DNA of 40,574 nt from Betaproteobacteria bacterium (GCA_947458835.1 CANHBC010000006.1:1-40574); one strand, 5' to 3'. Counted from the first letter of the stretch, positions 18,415-26,707 are shown. Notes: generated by a model from the letters alone, not told the origin. Made by a program: numbers and translations.

Positions 18415-19413
18415 TCAGCCAGGCTCGCCGATGAAGTCCATCGCGTTACGGAAGTAGATCCGCTCGCGTTCGGCATCGGTCAGGCCGGGCACCTTCTCGA
18501 TGTTGTCGATCGGCGTCATGTCGCCCATGTCGAACGGGTCGTCGGTGCCCACCACCACGCGGTCGGCGCCGACCTGCTCGATCAGGAAGCGCACCGCCTT
18601 GGGGTTGTGGGCGAGCGCGTCGAACCAGAACCGGCGCAGCAGGTCCATCGGCGGGGTCTTGCAGTCGATCGCGGTGTCCGGACGGCAACCGTGGCCCCAC
18701 TGGAAGCGGCCGATGTCCGCCACCGTGAAGCCGCCGGCATGGGGGAGCAGGAACTTCAGTTCCTTCAGCTCGTCCAGCGCGCCACTGAACATCAGGTTGG
18801 CGACCATGATGGTCGTGTCGAGCGGGTTGCCGATCAGGTTGGTCATGTAGTAGCAGTCGAGCCGGCCGGTGGCTCCGATGTTCTCCGGGTGGGTGAACAC
18901 CGACACATTCAGGTTCTGGCAGCGCTTGAGGAACGGACGGAACTTCCGGGCCGCGAGTTCTTCGCCGACGATCGAGGTGGCGATCTCGACGCCGCGGAAG
19001 CCGTAGGTCTTCACCGCGTGTTCCAGTTCGGCGATGGCCAGGTCGGGATGCTGCATCGGCACGCTCGCCATGCCGCGCAGCCGGTCGGGGCGCTCGGCGA
19101 CCATCTTCGCGATGCCTTCGTTGACCGCGCGCGCGGTCCTGACTGCGTCTTCCTCCTTCTGCCAGTAGCAGAAGGCCTGCGGGCCGGTCGAGATGTAGGA
19201 GATGTCGATCTTCATCCGGTCCATCTTCGCGACCTTGCCCTCGCCGCTGTAGTACTCGGGATCGAGCTCGAACTGGTTCTTGCCGCGCGAGTAGAACCGC
19301 TTGCCGTCCTTGCGGATGATCTTCGCCTTGTACAGGTCGGCGTCGCCCGCCTGCTCCATCAGGTCGAGCACGGTGTCGGGCAGCACGTGGCTGTGCAGGT
19401 CAATCTTCTTCAT
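18415..19413 (-). CDS. ACMSD-like metal-dependent amidohydrolase / decarboxylase
   Basis: 332-residue member of the amidohydrolase-2 family, closest in pattern to 2-amino-3-carboxymuconate-6-semialdehyde decarboxylase. Metal and catalytic residues are all visible: IDLHSHVLP (His7, His9), FTHPENIG (His175), LLPHAGG (His225) and VVGTDDPFD (Asp291), the ACMSD-type zinc site. Such enzymes decarboxylate or hydrolyse aromatic acids and ring-cleavage products. ATG at 19413 has a strong ribosome binding site (GAGGAGG, complement at 19422-19428) lying inside the end of the upstream LysR gene; the two genes overlap by 4 bp. The exact substrate is not decided by sequence; no 3-hydroxyanthranilate pathway genes accompany it, so true ACMSD activity is doubtful. 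Confidence 0.88.
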   Translation of the reverse strand: MKKIDLHSHVLPDTVLDLMEQAGDADLYKAKIIRKDGKRFYSRGKNQFELDPEYYSGEGKVAKMDRMKIDISYISTGPQAFCYWQKEEDAVRTARAVNEGIAKMVAERPDRLRGMASVPMQHPDLAIAELEHAVKTYGFRGVEIATSIVGEELAARKFRPFLKRCQNLNVSVFTHPENIGATGRLDCYYMTNLIGNPLDTTIMVANLMFSGALDELKELKFLLPHAGGFTVADIGRFQWGHGCRPDTAIDCKTPPMDLLRRFWFDALAHNPKAVRFLIEQVGADRVVVGTDDPFDMGDMTPIDNIEKVPGLTDAERERIYFRNAMDFIGEPG

Positions 19414-20399
19414 GCGGACTTCCTCCTCTGGGGTCTTGCCTGGACGATGGAAATGGGTGGGCTGCCGAGGCTGCGCGGCCCCGGCCCTGGGCGCGCGGGC
19501 AGCCCGAAGCGGCCACGCTCGAACAGGTGTTCGATCTCTGCGGCGACCACCTGCGCGAGTGCCTCGGTTGCCGCCGGCAGCGTCGGACGCGCGGCCTGTG
19601 CCAGCACCAGCATCCGGTGCAGGCTCGCATCGGTGATCTGCCAGGCGGACAGCCGTCCGCTGGCGATGTCGTCGTGGAAGGTCGACACCGGCATCAGTGC
19701 ATGTGTGGCGCCGCGCAGCAGCAGCGCGCGGATCGCCTCGATGGAATCGATCTCCACCTCGACGTTCAGCCTGACTCCGCCGCGCGAGAGCTGCTCGTCG
19801 AGTGCGGCACGGATGCCGTCGGTGATCAGCACCGGCGTGCGCGCGAGTTCGGCGAGCGTGAAGAAGGGCCGGGCGGGCAACGCGCCGCGCGGGCCGACCA
19901 CGACGATCGGCTCGGACAGCAGCGGCGTGTAGCGCAGCGCGCGCGCCGGCGCCGGGTTGGTGAGCAGCGCGACATCGACCCGTCCCGCGTCCAGCGCGTC
20001 GGCGAGCTGCGGGCTGAAGCCCTCGACCACCTTGACCGACAGTCCGGGCGCCTCGGCGCGGCAGCGTTCTACGCAGCCCGGCACCAGCCAGGCGGCGATG
20101 GTCGGCGACACGCCGAGGATGACTCGGCCTCCGGCCGGCTGCCCGGCGTGCGCCACCTCTGCCTGCGCACGGTCGATTTCGCGTACCGCCCGGCGGGCAT
20201 GCTCGAGGAACTTGCGCCCGGCCGGGGTCAGGCGTACGCCGCGCGGCAGCCGTTCGAGCAGCGGTACGCCCAGTTCCGACTCCATGCCCTGCACATGGCG
20301 GGTCAGTGCCGGCTGCGCGATGCCCAGCTGTGCCGCCGCGCGGGTGATACTGCCGGCGTCGGCGATGTGCACGAGGTAGCGGAGGCTGCGCAGATCCAT
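19410..20399 (-). CDS. LysR-family transcriptional regulator
   Basis: 329-residue LysR regulator. The N-terminal winged helix-turn-helix is clear (MDLRSLRYLVHIADAGSITRAAAQLGIAQPALTRHVQGME), followed by the linker helix (RKFLEHARRAVREIDRAQAEV) and a periplasmic-binding-like effector domain (GRVILGVSPTIAAWLVPG, DVALLTNPAP, GGVRLNVEVEIDSIEAIRALL). An unusual arginine/proline-rich C-terminal tail of about 25 residues extends over the ribosome binding site of the amidohydrolase, with a 4-bp gene overlap, so regulator and enzyme are translated together. It is divergent from the Gfo/Idh gene at 20638 across a 238-bp gap, the usual place for its target operator. Confidence 0.93.
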   Translation of the reverse strand: MDLRSLRYLVHIADAGSITRAAAQLGIAQPALTRHVQGMESELGVPLLERLPRGVRLTPAGRKFLEHARRAVREIDRAQAEVAHAGQPAGGRVILGVSPTIAAWLVPGCVERCRAEAPGLSVKVVEGFSPQLADALDAGRVDVALLTNPAPARALRYTPLLSEPIVVVGPRGALPARPFFTLAELARTPVLITDGIRAALDEQLSRGGVRLNVEVEIDSIEAIRALLLRGATHALMPVSTFHDDIASGRLSAWQITDASLHRMLVLAQAARPTLPAATEALAQVVAAEIEHLFERGRFGLPARPGPGPRSLGSPPISIVQARPQRRKSA

Positions 20400-20536
20400 G
20401 GGGGCGGAGCATAGCCGATTCCGCCGGGCCGGCGCGCCCCGGGGCGCGATGCGCTTCCGGTATGCTGGCCGGTGCGGGGGCAGGCCGGAGGCGCCCCTTT
20501 CCCGGTCGTTGCCGGCGGCGGCGGTCGGCGTCTTCG

Positions 20537-20555
20537 CCATGCCGTTTCGGCATGG
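20537..20555. promoter_or_regulatory. Inverted repeat in the LysR / Gfo-Idh divergent region
   Basis: Perfect 7-bp arms CCATGCC / GGCATGG around the 5-nt centre GTTTC, midway in the 238-bp divergent spacer. It could be an operator for the LysR regulator at 19410-20399 or an RNA hairpin. A weak promoter-like pair, TTGCCC (20576-20581) and TACCAT (20600-20605) with 18-bp spacing, follows it toward the Gfo/Idh gene. Confidence 0.35.
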
Positions 20556-20637
20556 CATGGATGCCCGTTCGACATTTGCCCGGCGGTGTCGCAGGTCGGT
20601 ACCATTCGCGCCAACCGAACGAACCGAAGGAGACATC

Positions 20638-21690
20638 GTGGCCCGGGAAATCAACGTAGGCATCATCGGGGTGGGCTGGTGCGGCGGCATCCGCGCAGAG
20701 GCGAGCGCGCGCCATCCGCTGGTCAACGAACTGCACCTGTGCGAGATCCGCCCGGAGCGTCTGTCGGAGATGGCCGAGAAGTGCAATGCCACCTCTGCCA
20801 CCACCGACTGGCAGGAGATGCTGAAGAACGACGCGATCGACGCGTACATGATCTCGGCCACGCCCGAGCACCTGCACTATCCGATGGCGAAGGATTGCCT
20901 GTCGCGCGGCAAGCACGTGTTCCTCGAGAAGCCGATCTCCATCGAGATCCACGAGGCTGACGAACTGATCGCCATCGCGCGCCGCAATGGCGTGAAGTTC
21001 ACCATCGGCTATTCGCAGCGGTTCAACCCGAAGTACGCCTACGTGCACAAGTGCGCGACCGACGGCACGCTCGGTCGCCCGGTCAGCGCGCTGGTCAGCC
21101 GCCACATCGGGCGCAGCCTGGGCAAGAAGATCACCGGGCGCAGCAAGCTGTCGCCGGCGGCGATGGAGTCGACGCACGACCTCGACTTCCTGCTCTGGTG
21201 CCTTGAGCCGGCCAAGCCGATCCGCGTCTACTCGCAGAACAACTACGGCGCGATGCGCGACATGAGCGGCGCCGACGTCCCCGATACCCAGTACATCATG
21301 GTCACGATGGACAGCGGCGTGTCGGTGATGGTCGGCGGTGGCTGGAGCCTGCCGCCGGCGTACCCGAACTTCTCGTCGACCTGGATCGAACTGATCGGCA
21401 CCGAAGGTGCCTTGATCATCGACGACACCCACCGCGACACCCAGCTGTCGACGGTCAAGAACGGCATCGTCCACCCCATGTCGACGATGCCTGGCGAGTA
21501 CGTCGAACACACCTATGCCGGCGCGATGGCGCCCGAGACCGACCACTTCATCGAGGCCTGCGCGCTGGACACGCCGGTGCTGGTCACCGCCGAGCAGGCG
21601 CGCCAGGTGATGGAGGTCTACGTGGCCGCCGACATCTCGGCCGAGCGCAACGAGCCGGTGAGCCTGCCGCTGCCGGAATCGCGGCGCTGA
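20638..21690 (+). CDS. Gfo/Idh/MocA-family oxidoreductase (first of three)
   Basis: 350-residue NAD(P)-dependent oxidoreductase. Rossmann start INVGIIGVGWCGGIRAEA (GxGxxG at 11-16), then SATPEHLHYPMAKDCL and the family catalytic motif FLEKPIS with Lys98. The C-terminal alpha/beta domain follows, with YSQRFNPKYAYVHK, SRHIGRSLGKKITGRSKLSPAAMESTHDLDFLLW and ELIGTEGALIIDDTHRDTQ. GTG at 20638 is preceded by a good ribosome binding site (AAGGAG) and gives the canonical N-terminus. The catalytic His/Asp region reads ESTHDLDFLLW, as in the family. Related proteins act on sugars, inositols or dihydrodiols; I cannot name the substrate. It is divergent from a LysR gene and followed 60 bp later by a second family member, probably one operon with it. 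Confidence 0.92.
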   Translation: MAREINVGIIGVGWCGGIRAEASARHPLVNELHLCEIRPERLSEMAEKCNATSATTDWQEMLKNDAIDAYMISATPEHLHYPMAKDCLSRGKHVFLEKPISIEIHEADELIAIARRNGVKFTIGYSQRFNPKYAYVHKCATDGTLGRPVSALVSRHIGRSLGKKITGRSKLSPAAMESTHDLDFLLWCLEPAKPIRVYSQNNYGAMRDMSGADVPDTQYIMVTMDSGVSVMVGGGWSLPPAYPNFSSTWIELIGTEGALIIDDTHRDTQLSTVKNGIVHPMSTMPGEYVEHTYAGAMAPETDHFIEACALDTPVLVTAEQARQVMEVYVAADISAERNEPVSLPLPESRR

Positions 21691-21706
21691 GCTGAAGCGG
21701 CGAACG

Positions 21707-21726
21707 GCGGGGTCGCGCGGCCCCGC
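21707..21726 (+). other. Intercistronic hairpin between the two Gfo/Idh genes
   Basis: An 8-bp stem GCGGGGTC / GGCCCCGC (one G-U pair) with GCGC loop lies 16 bp after the first Gfo/Idh stop and about 15 bp before the ribosome binding site (GGAGGAG) of the second. There is no T tract. It could stabilise the upstream message or attenuate transcription. Confidence 0.4.
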
Positions 21727-21750
21727 AAACCATCTTCGGAGGAGCAGCGC

Positions 21751-22860
21751 ATGAACAGGAATGCGAAGGGTATCGGCCTTGCCATCGTCGGCGCCGGCCG
21801 GGTCGGCCTGATCCGCGGCGCGGTGGCGAGCCGCCATCCGTCGGTCGAGTGGATCGGCATCGCCGAGAAGGATCCGGCGCGCGGCAAGCTGGTTGCCGAG
21901 CAGATCGGTGCGGACTTCGTCACCACCGACTACAAGGAGCTGCTGCGCCGCCCCGAGGTCACCGCGGCGGTGATCTCCACCGACGAGCACCTGCATGTCG
22001 ATCCGATCCTCGGCGCCTGCGAGCGCGGCATCTCGCTGATGATCGAGAAGCCCCTGGCCACCGACCTCGAGGAATCCGAGATGGTGCTCAAGGCGATCAT
22101 CGAGGCGAAGCTCGACGCGGTGGTCGGCTATACCCAGCGCTTCCGCCGCCGCTGGCTGGTGACCAAGGAGAAGGTGCGCACCGGCGCGCTCGGCGAGGTC
22201 ACCATGGTCACCTCGCGCGGGTTCATGAACCGGCTCGTCGCGCTCGACAACTACAAGCGCACCGACAACCCGGCCGAGATCTCGCCGATGGTGATCTCCG
22301 GCACCCATGCGCTCGACATGTGCATGTGGATGCTCGAGGCCAAGACCGCGGTCGAAGTCTACGCACGGTCAGTGAACAAGGCGCTCCAGCCGATCTGCGA
22401 CGGGATCGACGGCACCGCCTACACGATCACCTTCTCCGACGACACCGTCTACAGCGGCGTGCTGAGCTGGGGCCTGCCCGAGGTATGGCCGGGCGCTGTC
22501 TACAGCCTGGAGGTCGGCATCGTCGGCACCGAGGGCGTGCTGACCATCGACGACACGCACCGCGACATCGTGCTCGCCACCAACCTGATCCAGGGCGAGG
22601 GCTACGCACCGGACAAGCGGCGGCATGTCGACTTCCTCACCAGCTATCCGGTGGGCGACATGGCGCTGGGCGAACTCCGCGGCCCGATGCGCGAGGAGAC
22701 GGTCGACTGGCTGAACCGCGTGTCGCTGGGCCTCAAGACCCAGCACGCGACGGCGGCCGAGGGCCATAATCGACTGATGCTGACCAAGGCGATCGACCTC
22801 TCGGCGCGGCTGCGCCGGCCGGTCCCGCTGCCGATCACCGCGGGCGACATCCGCTCCTGA
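21751..22860 (+). CDS. Gfo/Idh/MocA-family oxidoreductase (second of three)
   Basis: 369 residues. Rossmann start GIGLAIVGAGRVGLIRGAVA (GxGxxG at 14-19), STDEHLHVDPILGACERG and catalytic MIEKPLATDLEE with Lys100, then YTQRFRRRWLVTKEKV, SPMVISGTHALDMCMWML (His/Asp site) and EVGIVGTEGVLTIDDTHRDIVL. ATG at 21751 has a GGAGGAG ribosome binding site. It shares the TEGxLxIDDTHRD motif with the preceding gene, so the pair may come from duplication or act on related substrates, yet overall sequence is well diverged. The 91-bp gap to the following Bug receptor gene holds a strong ribosome binding site for that gene, and co-transcription is likely. Confidence 0.92.
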   Translation: MNRNAKGIGLAIVGAGRVGLIRGAVASRHPSVEWIGIAEKDPARGKLVAEQIGADFVTTDYKELLRRPEVTAAVISTDEHLHVDPILGACERGISLMIEKPLATDLEESEMVLKAIIEAKLDAVVGYTQRFRRRWLVTKEKVRTGALGEVTMVTSRGFMNRLVALDNYKRTDNPAEISPMVISGTHALDMCMWMLEAKTAVEVYARSVNKALQPICDGIDGTAYTITFSDDTVYSGVLSWGLPEVWPGAVYSLEVGIVGTEGVLTIDDTHRDIVLATNLIQGEGYAPDKRRHVDFLTSYPVGDMALGELRGPMREETVDWLNRVSLGLKTQHATAAEGHNRLMLTKAIDLSARLRRPVPLPITAGDIRS

Positions 22861-22951
22861 ACCCGCGCACCGCGCGCCTGCGCGCGTCATGTCCCGTCCG
22901 ATCCGGCCCACGCGAAGGCTGGACGGATCGGGCACACCCCTGGAGGAAAGC

Positions 22952-23944
22952 ATGACCCGTCCGTCCGTCCCGCTCGTCGCCGCGTTCGCGCTGGCGTCTC
23001 TGGTGCCCGCCACGGCCTTCGCGGCCGACGTCTTCCCCGCCCGGCCGGTGCGCATGCTGGTCCCGTTCTCGCCCGGCGGCGCCACCGACATCGTCGCCCG
23101 GCAGGTCGCCTCGAAGCTGGGCGAGGTCTGGGGCCAGCCGGTGATCATCGACAACCGCGCCGGCGCCTCCGGCAACATCGCACTCGAGGCGACGATGAAG
23201 GCGGTGCCCGACGGCTACACGCTGTTCGTCGGCAACGTCACTACCAACGCGATCAACGAGACCACGTTCGAGCACGTGCTGGGCAAGCTGCGGCCCTCGC
23301 GCGACCTGGTCGGGATCACCAACCTGATCGAGATCCCGCACGTGGTCGCCGCGCATCCCGGGCTGCCGGCTTCGGACGTCAAGCAACTGGTCGAGTTCGC
23401 ACGCAAGAACCCGAACAAGCTGAACTACGCCTCGGCCGGCATCGGCAGCTACCCCCACCTCGACATGGTGCTGTTCGCCCGGGTGACCGGCATGCAGGTC
23501 ACGCACATCCCGTACAAGGGCGGTGCCGGCCAGATGGTGCCGTCGCTGATGGGCAACGAGACGCAGGTGGCCTTCCTGAACCTCGGATCGACGATCGAGC
23601 ACCTGCGGGCCGGCCGGCTGAAGGCGCTTGCCACGACCGCACCGCAGCGCCTGTCGGAACTGCCCAACGTGCCGACCATGGCCGAACAGGGCTTCGCCGG
23701 GCAGGGTACCAACGCCTGGAACGGGCTGTTCGGCCCGGCCGCGCTGCCCCGGCCGGTGCTGGACCGGATCTTCAACGACACCGTCAAGGTACTCGGCACG
23801 CCGGAACTGCGCGACTCCCTCGGCAAGCTGCTGATGCAGGTGTCGCCGAGCAAGTCGCCGGAGGCCTACACCGCCTTCGTGCGCGCCGAGACCGCCAAGT
23901 GGGCCCGGGTGATCCGCGAGAACAACATCAAGGTCTCGGATTAG
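22952..23944 (+). CDS. Bug-family (TctC-like) periplasmic solute receptor 1
   Basis: 330-residue extracytoplasmic receptor of the tripartite tricarboxylate transporter type. Signal peptide at residues 1-24 (MTRPSVPLVAAFALASLVPA, cleavage after AFA), then the family patterns PVRMLVPFSPGGATDIVAR, IIDNRAGASGN, THIPYKGGAGQMVPSLMGNETQ and LPNVPTMAEQGF. Bug proteins bind carboxylates or other small organic acids. ATG at 22952 has a GGAGGAAA ribosome binding site and gives a proper signal peptide; the longer upstream frame does not. It is followed 52 bp later by a second Bug receptor. No TctA or TctB membrane subunit is present in the window, so it is an orphan receptor, common in Burkholderiales. 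Confidence 0.94.
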   Translation: MTRPSVPLVAAFALASLVPATAFAADVFPARPVRMLVPFSPGGATDIVARQVASKLGEVWGQPVIIDNRAGASGNIALEATMKAVPDGYTLFVGNVTTNAINETTFEHVLGKLRPSRDLVGITNLIEIPHVVAAHPGLPASDVKQLVEFARKNPNKLNYASAGIGSYPHLDMVLFARVTGMQVTHIPYKGGAGQMVPSLMGNETQVAFLNLGSTIEHLRAGRLKALATTAPQRLSELPNVPTMAEQGFAGQGTNAWNGLFGPAALPRPVLDRIFNDTVKVLGTPELRDSLGKLLMQVSPSKSPEAYTAFVRAETAKWARVIRENNIKVSD

Positions 23945-23996
23945 TCCCGGGGCCCCCGGCACACGGACCAGCCGCACAACCCGACGGAGGATGACC

Positions 23997-24983
23997 ATGA
24001 CACGCCCGACACTGACCCTGGCGGCAGGCGCCGCCGCGCTGTTGCTCGCGCCGATGGCGGCGAGCGCCCAGCCGGTCGACTTCAGCAAGCGACCGTTGCG
24101 CATCATCGTGCCGTTCGCGCCCGGTGGCGCATCCGACTTCGTCGGCCGGATCCTGCAGCCGCGGCTCGCCGAGGAACTCGGCGCGCAGGTGCTGGTGGAC
24201 AACCGTGCCGGGGCTGCCGGCAACATCGGTGTGGAGGTCGCCGCCCGCGCCTCTTCCGACGGCTTCACGCTCCTGCTCGGCAACGTCGGCACGATGGCGA
24301 TCAACCCCAGCCTCTACCCCGAGTTTCCGTACAGGCCGACGAAGCACTTCATCCCGGTCACTCAGGTCGTGGACGTGCCGGGGGCGCTGGTGTCGCACCC
24401 TTCGCTTCCGGCCACCACGGTGCCCGAGCTGATCGCCTACGCCAAGGCCAACCCGAACAAGCTGAACTTCGCCTCGCCCGGTCCGGGCAGTGCCAACCGG
24501 ATCGAGATGGAGATCCTGATGCGCGCGGCCGGGATCAGCATGACCCACATCCCTTACAAGGGCGGGGCGGGGCCGGCGGTCACCTCGCTGGTGCAGGGCG
24601 AGACGCAGTTGGGCTTCGTCACCCTTTCGTCCGCGATGTCCTTCGTCAAGGCAGGCAAGCTGCGCATGCTCGGCATCGTCGCGCCGGCCCGCAACGCCGG
24701 TGTGCCCGACGTGCCGACCATGGGCGAGACGGGCTTCAAGAGCATGCGTACCGGCTCCTGGCAGGGCGTGTTCGTGCCGGCCGGCACCCCGCGTCCAGTG
24801 GTCAACCGGCTGTTCGAGGCGATGCAGAAGGTGATGGCCCATCCCGACGTGCGCAAGCGCTTGAATGACGGTGGCGCCGAGGTGGTGGTCAGCAAGTCGC
24901 CGGAGGACTTCACCGCGTTCGTGCGCGAAGAGAACGAGCGCTTCGGGCGCGCGATCCGCGACGCGAAGATCACCGCGGACTGA
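23997..24983 (+). CDS. Bug-family (TctC-like) periplasmic solute receptor 2
   Basis: 328 residues with a signal peptide (MTRPTLTLAAGAAALLLAPM, cleavage after ASA near residue 23). The mature protein shows PLRIIVPFAPGGASDFVGR, LVDNRAGAAGNIGVEVAA, THIPYKGGAGPAVTSLVQGETQLGF and VPDVPTMGETGF. ATG at 23997 is preferred over the ATG at 23991 because the GGAGG at 23986-23990 would touch the earlier codon but stands 6 nt from this one. It is a diverged tandem paralogue of the receptor just upstream; the two may bind different ligands. A terminator-like hairpin follows. Confidence 0.94.
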   Translation: MTRPTLTLAAGAAALLLAPMAASAQPVDFSKRPLRIIVPFAPGGASDFVGRILQPRLAEELGAQVLVDNRAGAAGNIGVEVAARASSDGFTLLLGNVGTMAINPSLYPEFPYRPTKHFIPVTQVVDVPGALVSHPSLPATTVPELIAYAKANPNKLNFASPGPGSANRIEMEILMRAAGISMTHIPYKGGAGPAVTSLVQGETQLGFVTLSSAMSFVKAGKLRMLGIVAPARNAGVPDVPTMGETGFKSMRTGSWQGVFVPAGTPRPVVNRLFEAMQKVMAHPDVRKRLNDGGAEVVVSKSPEDFTAFVREENERFGRAIRDAKITAD

Positions 24984-24997
24984 CCTCCTCGCGCGGG

Positions 24998-25020
24998 CCT
25001 GGCCGGCCTTGCCGGCCGGG
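24998..25020. terminator. Hairpin between convergent Bug receptor and LysR genes
   Basis: A 10-bp stem CCTGGCCGGC / GCCGGCCGGG (one G-U pair) with a 3-nt loop lies 14 bp after the Bug stop, in the 150-bp gap before the convergent LysR gene. It lacks a T tract, so it is a probable but not canonical terminator. The remainder of this gap holds nothing I can identify. Confidence 0.5.
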
Positions 25021-25133
25021 TCGGCGCCTGCGCGCAGCCAGACCGGCCAGCGTTGGATGGCTGGCAGTGGAACCGCATCGCACCCCGAGGGCATGCCGAA
25101 ACCGGTCGTTGCCGCCGATGCCGGTGCCACTGC

Positions 25134-26051
25134 TCAGGCGGCGCGTTCTACCACCGAGCCGGAGGCCTCGATCAGCGCCGCGAGCTCCGCGAGGAAGGCC
25201 TCTGCGGCCGCCGGTGGCGGCCGGCGGGCGGCTTCGATCACGACGAGGTCGAGGGTGAACGGCGGCGCGCGCAGCGGGCAGACCGACAGCGAGCCGTCCG
25301 CGATCTCGGGGGCCAGCATCACCCCGGGCAGGATCGCCACCCAGTCGCTGCGGCCGATCATGTCCAGCGTGCCGTACATCGAGTCGAGTTCGAGGCGTTG
25401 GGCGACCGTCGCGCCATTGGACGCGAGCCACTGCTCGATGCGCTCCCGGCGGGTGTTCAGCGGCGCCGGTACCATCAGCCGCAGCTCACGCAGCCGCGCC
25501 GCGTCGACCGGCTGGCCGGCAGGCCAGCGACCGTCTGGTCGCGACACCAGCAGTTCCGGCGTGCGCGTCAGGAAGCGGCTGCGGATGCCGACCGGGGCAT
25601 CGAAGGCCGGCACGATCGCGAAGTCGAGTTCACCCGCCCGCAGCAGGTCGGTCAGCACCCCGCTGTAGGCCTCTGTGACCTTGGGCGTGACCCGCGGGTG
25701 GCGCTCGCCGAACGCCGCCAGCGCGGGGGCGAGGCAGCAGCGGGTCAGCGAAGGCATCAGTCCGACGCGGACCTCGCCCGACAGCGCATTGCCCACCGAG
25801 CGGGCGTCACGTCCGGCCTGCTCGAGCGTCGCCAGCAGGTCGATCGCGCGCCGGTAGTACGCATCGCCGGCCGCCGTCGGGCTCACCTGGGAGGGCGAGC
25901 GGTCGAGCAGCCGTACGCCCAGTTCTTCCTCGAGCGCGCGGATGCGTTGCGACACCGCCGGCTGGGTGGTGTGCTCGCGCTCGGCCGCGCGCGAGAACGA
26001 GCGTTCCTCGTAGGCGGCGGCGAACAGTCGGATCGCAGTGAGGGAGGGCAT
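25134..26051 (-). CDS. LysR-family transcriptional regulator (second)
   Basis: 305 residues. Winged helix-turn-helix at the N-terminus (SLTAIRLFAAAYEERSFSRAAEREHTTQPAVSQRIRALEEELG), linker helix, and effector-binding domain with VRVGLMPSLTRCCLAPAL, LDFAIVPAFDAPVGIRSR and SDWVAILPGVMLAPEI. ATG at 26051 gives the standard family N-terminus. It is divergent from the flavin reductase/monooxygenase operon across a 134-bp AT-richer gap that contains a palindrome, the expected operator layout; it likely controls that operon in response to a pathway intermediate (inference). Confidence 0.93.
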   Translation of the reverse strand: MPSLTAIRLFAAAYEERSFSRAAEREHTTQPAVSQRIRALEEELGVRLLDRSPSQVSPTAAGDAYYRRAIDLLATLEQAGRDARSVGNALSGEVRVGLMPSLTRCCLAPALAAFGERHPRVTPKVTEAYSGVLTDLLRAGELDFAIVPAFDAPVGIRSRFLTRTPELLVSRPDGRWPAGQPVDAARLRELRLMVPAPLNTRRERIEQWLASNGATVAQRLELDSMYGTLDMIGRSDWVAILPGVMLAPEIADGSLSVCPLRAPPFTLDLVVIEAARRPPPAAAEAFLAELAALIEASGSVVERAA

Positions 26052-26098
26052 CAGTCGACGTCCAGGATGTCGGCGTCAGATAACGAATAGTGATGCTC

Positions 26099-26113
26099 AT
26101 GATTATGAATCAT
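26099..26113. promoter_or_regulatory. Palindromic candidate LysR operator
   Basis: Perfect 6-bp arms ATGATT / AATCAT around the 3-nt centre ATG, in a markedly AT-rich patch of an otherwise GC-rich window, located between a LysR gene and its divergent operon. The interrupted dyad is of the kind LysR proteins bind (T-N11-A type, here T26100 to A26112). Confidence 0.5.
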
Positions 26114-26115
26114 CA

Positions 26116-26145
26116 TTTGGCGTAATGCGAATCGATCGCTAGAGT
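26116..26145 (+). promoter_or_regulatory. Candidate promoter of the flavin reductase/monooxygenase operon
   Basis: TTTGGC (26116-26121) and TAGAGT (26140-26145) are 18 bp apart, directly downstream of the ATGATT/AATCAT palindrome and 40 bp before the ATG at 26186. The match to the sigma-70 consensus is only partial; position next to the palindrome is the main support. Confidence 0.35.
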
Positions 26146-26185
26146 CCGGCCTCGATGTCCGTCCGACCCTGACCGTGGAGCCCCG

Positions 26186-26707
26186 ATGACCCGTCTGGAC
26201 CTCAGTAGCGACGCCAGCGGCGACGCCGCCTCCCAGCGCAAGCTCCGCGATGCGTTCGGCCGCTTCGCCACCGGCGTCACCGTGATCACTGCGCTGCTGC
26301 CCGACGGCCGGCGTACCGGTCTCACGGTGAATTCGTTCACTTCGCTGTCCCTCGATCCGGCGATGATCCTGTGGAACCTGCGATCCGGCTCGCCATCGGA
26401 GCCGGCCTTCGCCAAGGGGCGCGCGTTCGCCGTGAACGTGCTGGCCACCGCACAGCAGGAGGTGTCCCAGCGGTTCTGCCGGCCGGCTGACGACAAGTTC
26501 TCCGGCATTGCGGTCGAGGAGGGCGTGGACGGCGTGCCGGTACTCTCGGGCAGCCTTGCCGCGTTCGAATGCCGTGTGGAGGATGCCGTCGTCTGTGGCG
26601 ACCACCGTATCGTGATCGGCCGGGTGCTCGCTGCACGCTACGGCGACGGCGAGCCGCTGATCTACAGCCAGGGCCGCTACTGCACTGCCATACAGCTGGC
26701 CGCCTGA
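26186..26707 (+). CDS. Flavin reductase (HpaC-like) supplying reduced flavin
   Basis: 173-residue protein of the FMN-binding split-barrel flavin reductase family (HpaC/RutF type). Typical segments: LRDAFGRFATGVTVITAL, GLTVNSFTSLSLDPAMILWNL, FAVNVLATAQQEVSQRFC, and the GDHRIVIGRV motif followed by GEPLIYSQGRYC. It uses NAD(P)H to reduce FMN/FAD that is passed to a partner monooxygenase. The partner is almost certainly the luciferase-like enzyme 60 bp downstream. First gene of a four-gene operon divergent from a LysR gene. Confidence 0.92.
   Translation: MTRLDLSSDASGDAASQRKLRDAFGRFATGVTVITALLPDGRRTGLTVNSFTSLSLDPAMILWNLRSGSPSEPAFAKGRAFAVNVLATAQQEVSQRFCRPADDKFSGIAVEEGVDGVPVLSGSLAAFECRVEDAVVCGDHRIVIGRVLAARYGDGEPLIYSQGRYCTAIQLAA

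Noticed and set aside
19414-22308. Minus-strand frame extending the amidohydrolase to 1297 residues
   Set aside because: Only the last 332 residues show family motifs; the upstream part covers two real plus-strand genes and a LysR gene in another frame, and the ribosome binding site supports ATG 19413.
23991-23993. ATG 23991 as the start of the second Bug receptor
   Set aside because: The GGAGG ribosome binding site touches it directly; ATG 23997 has workable spacing and the same frame.
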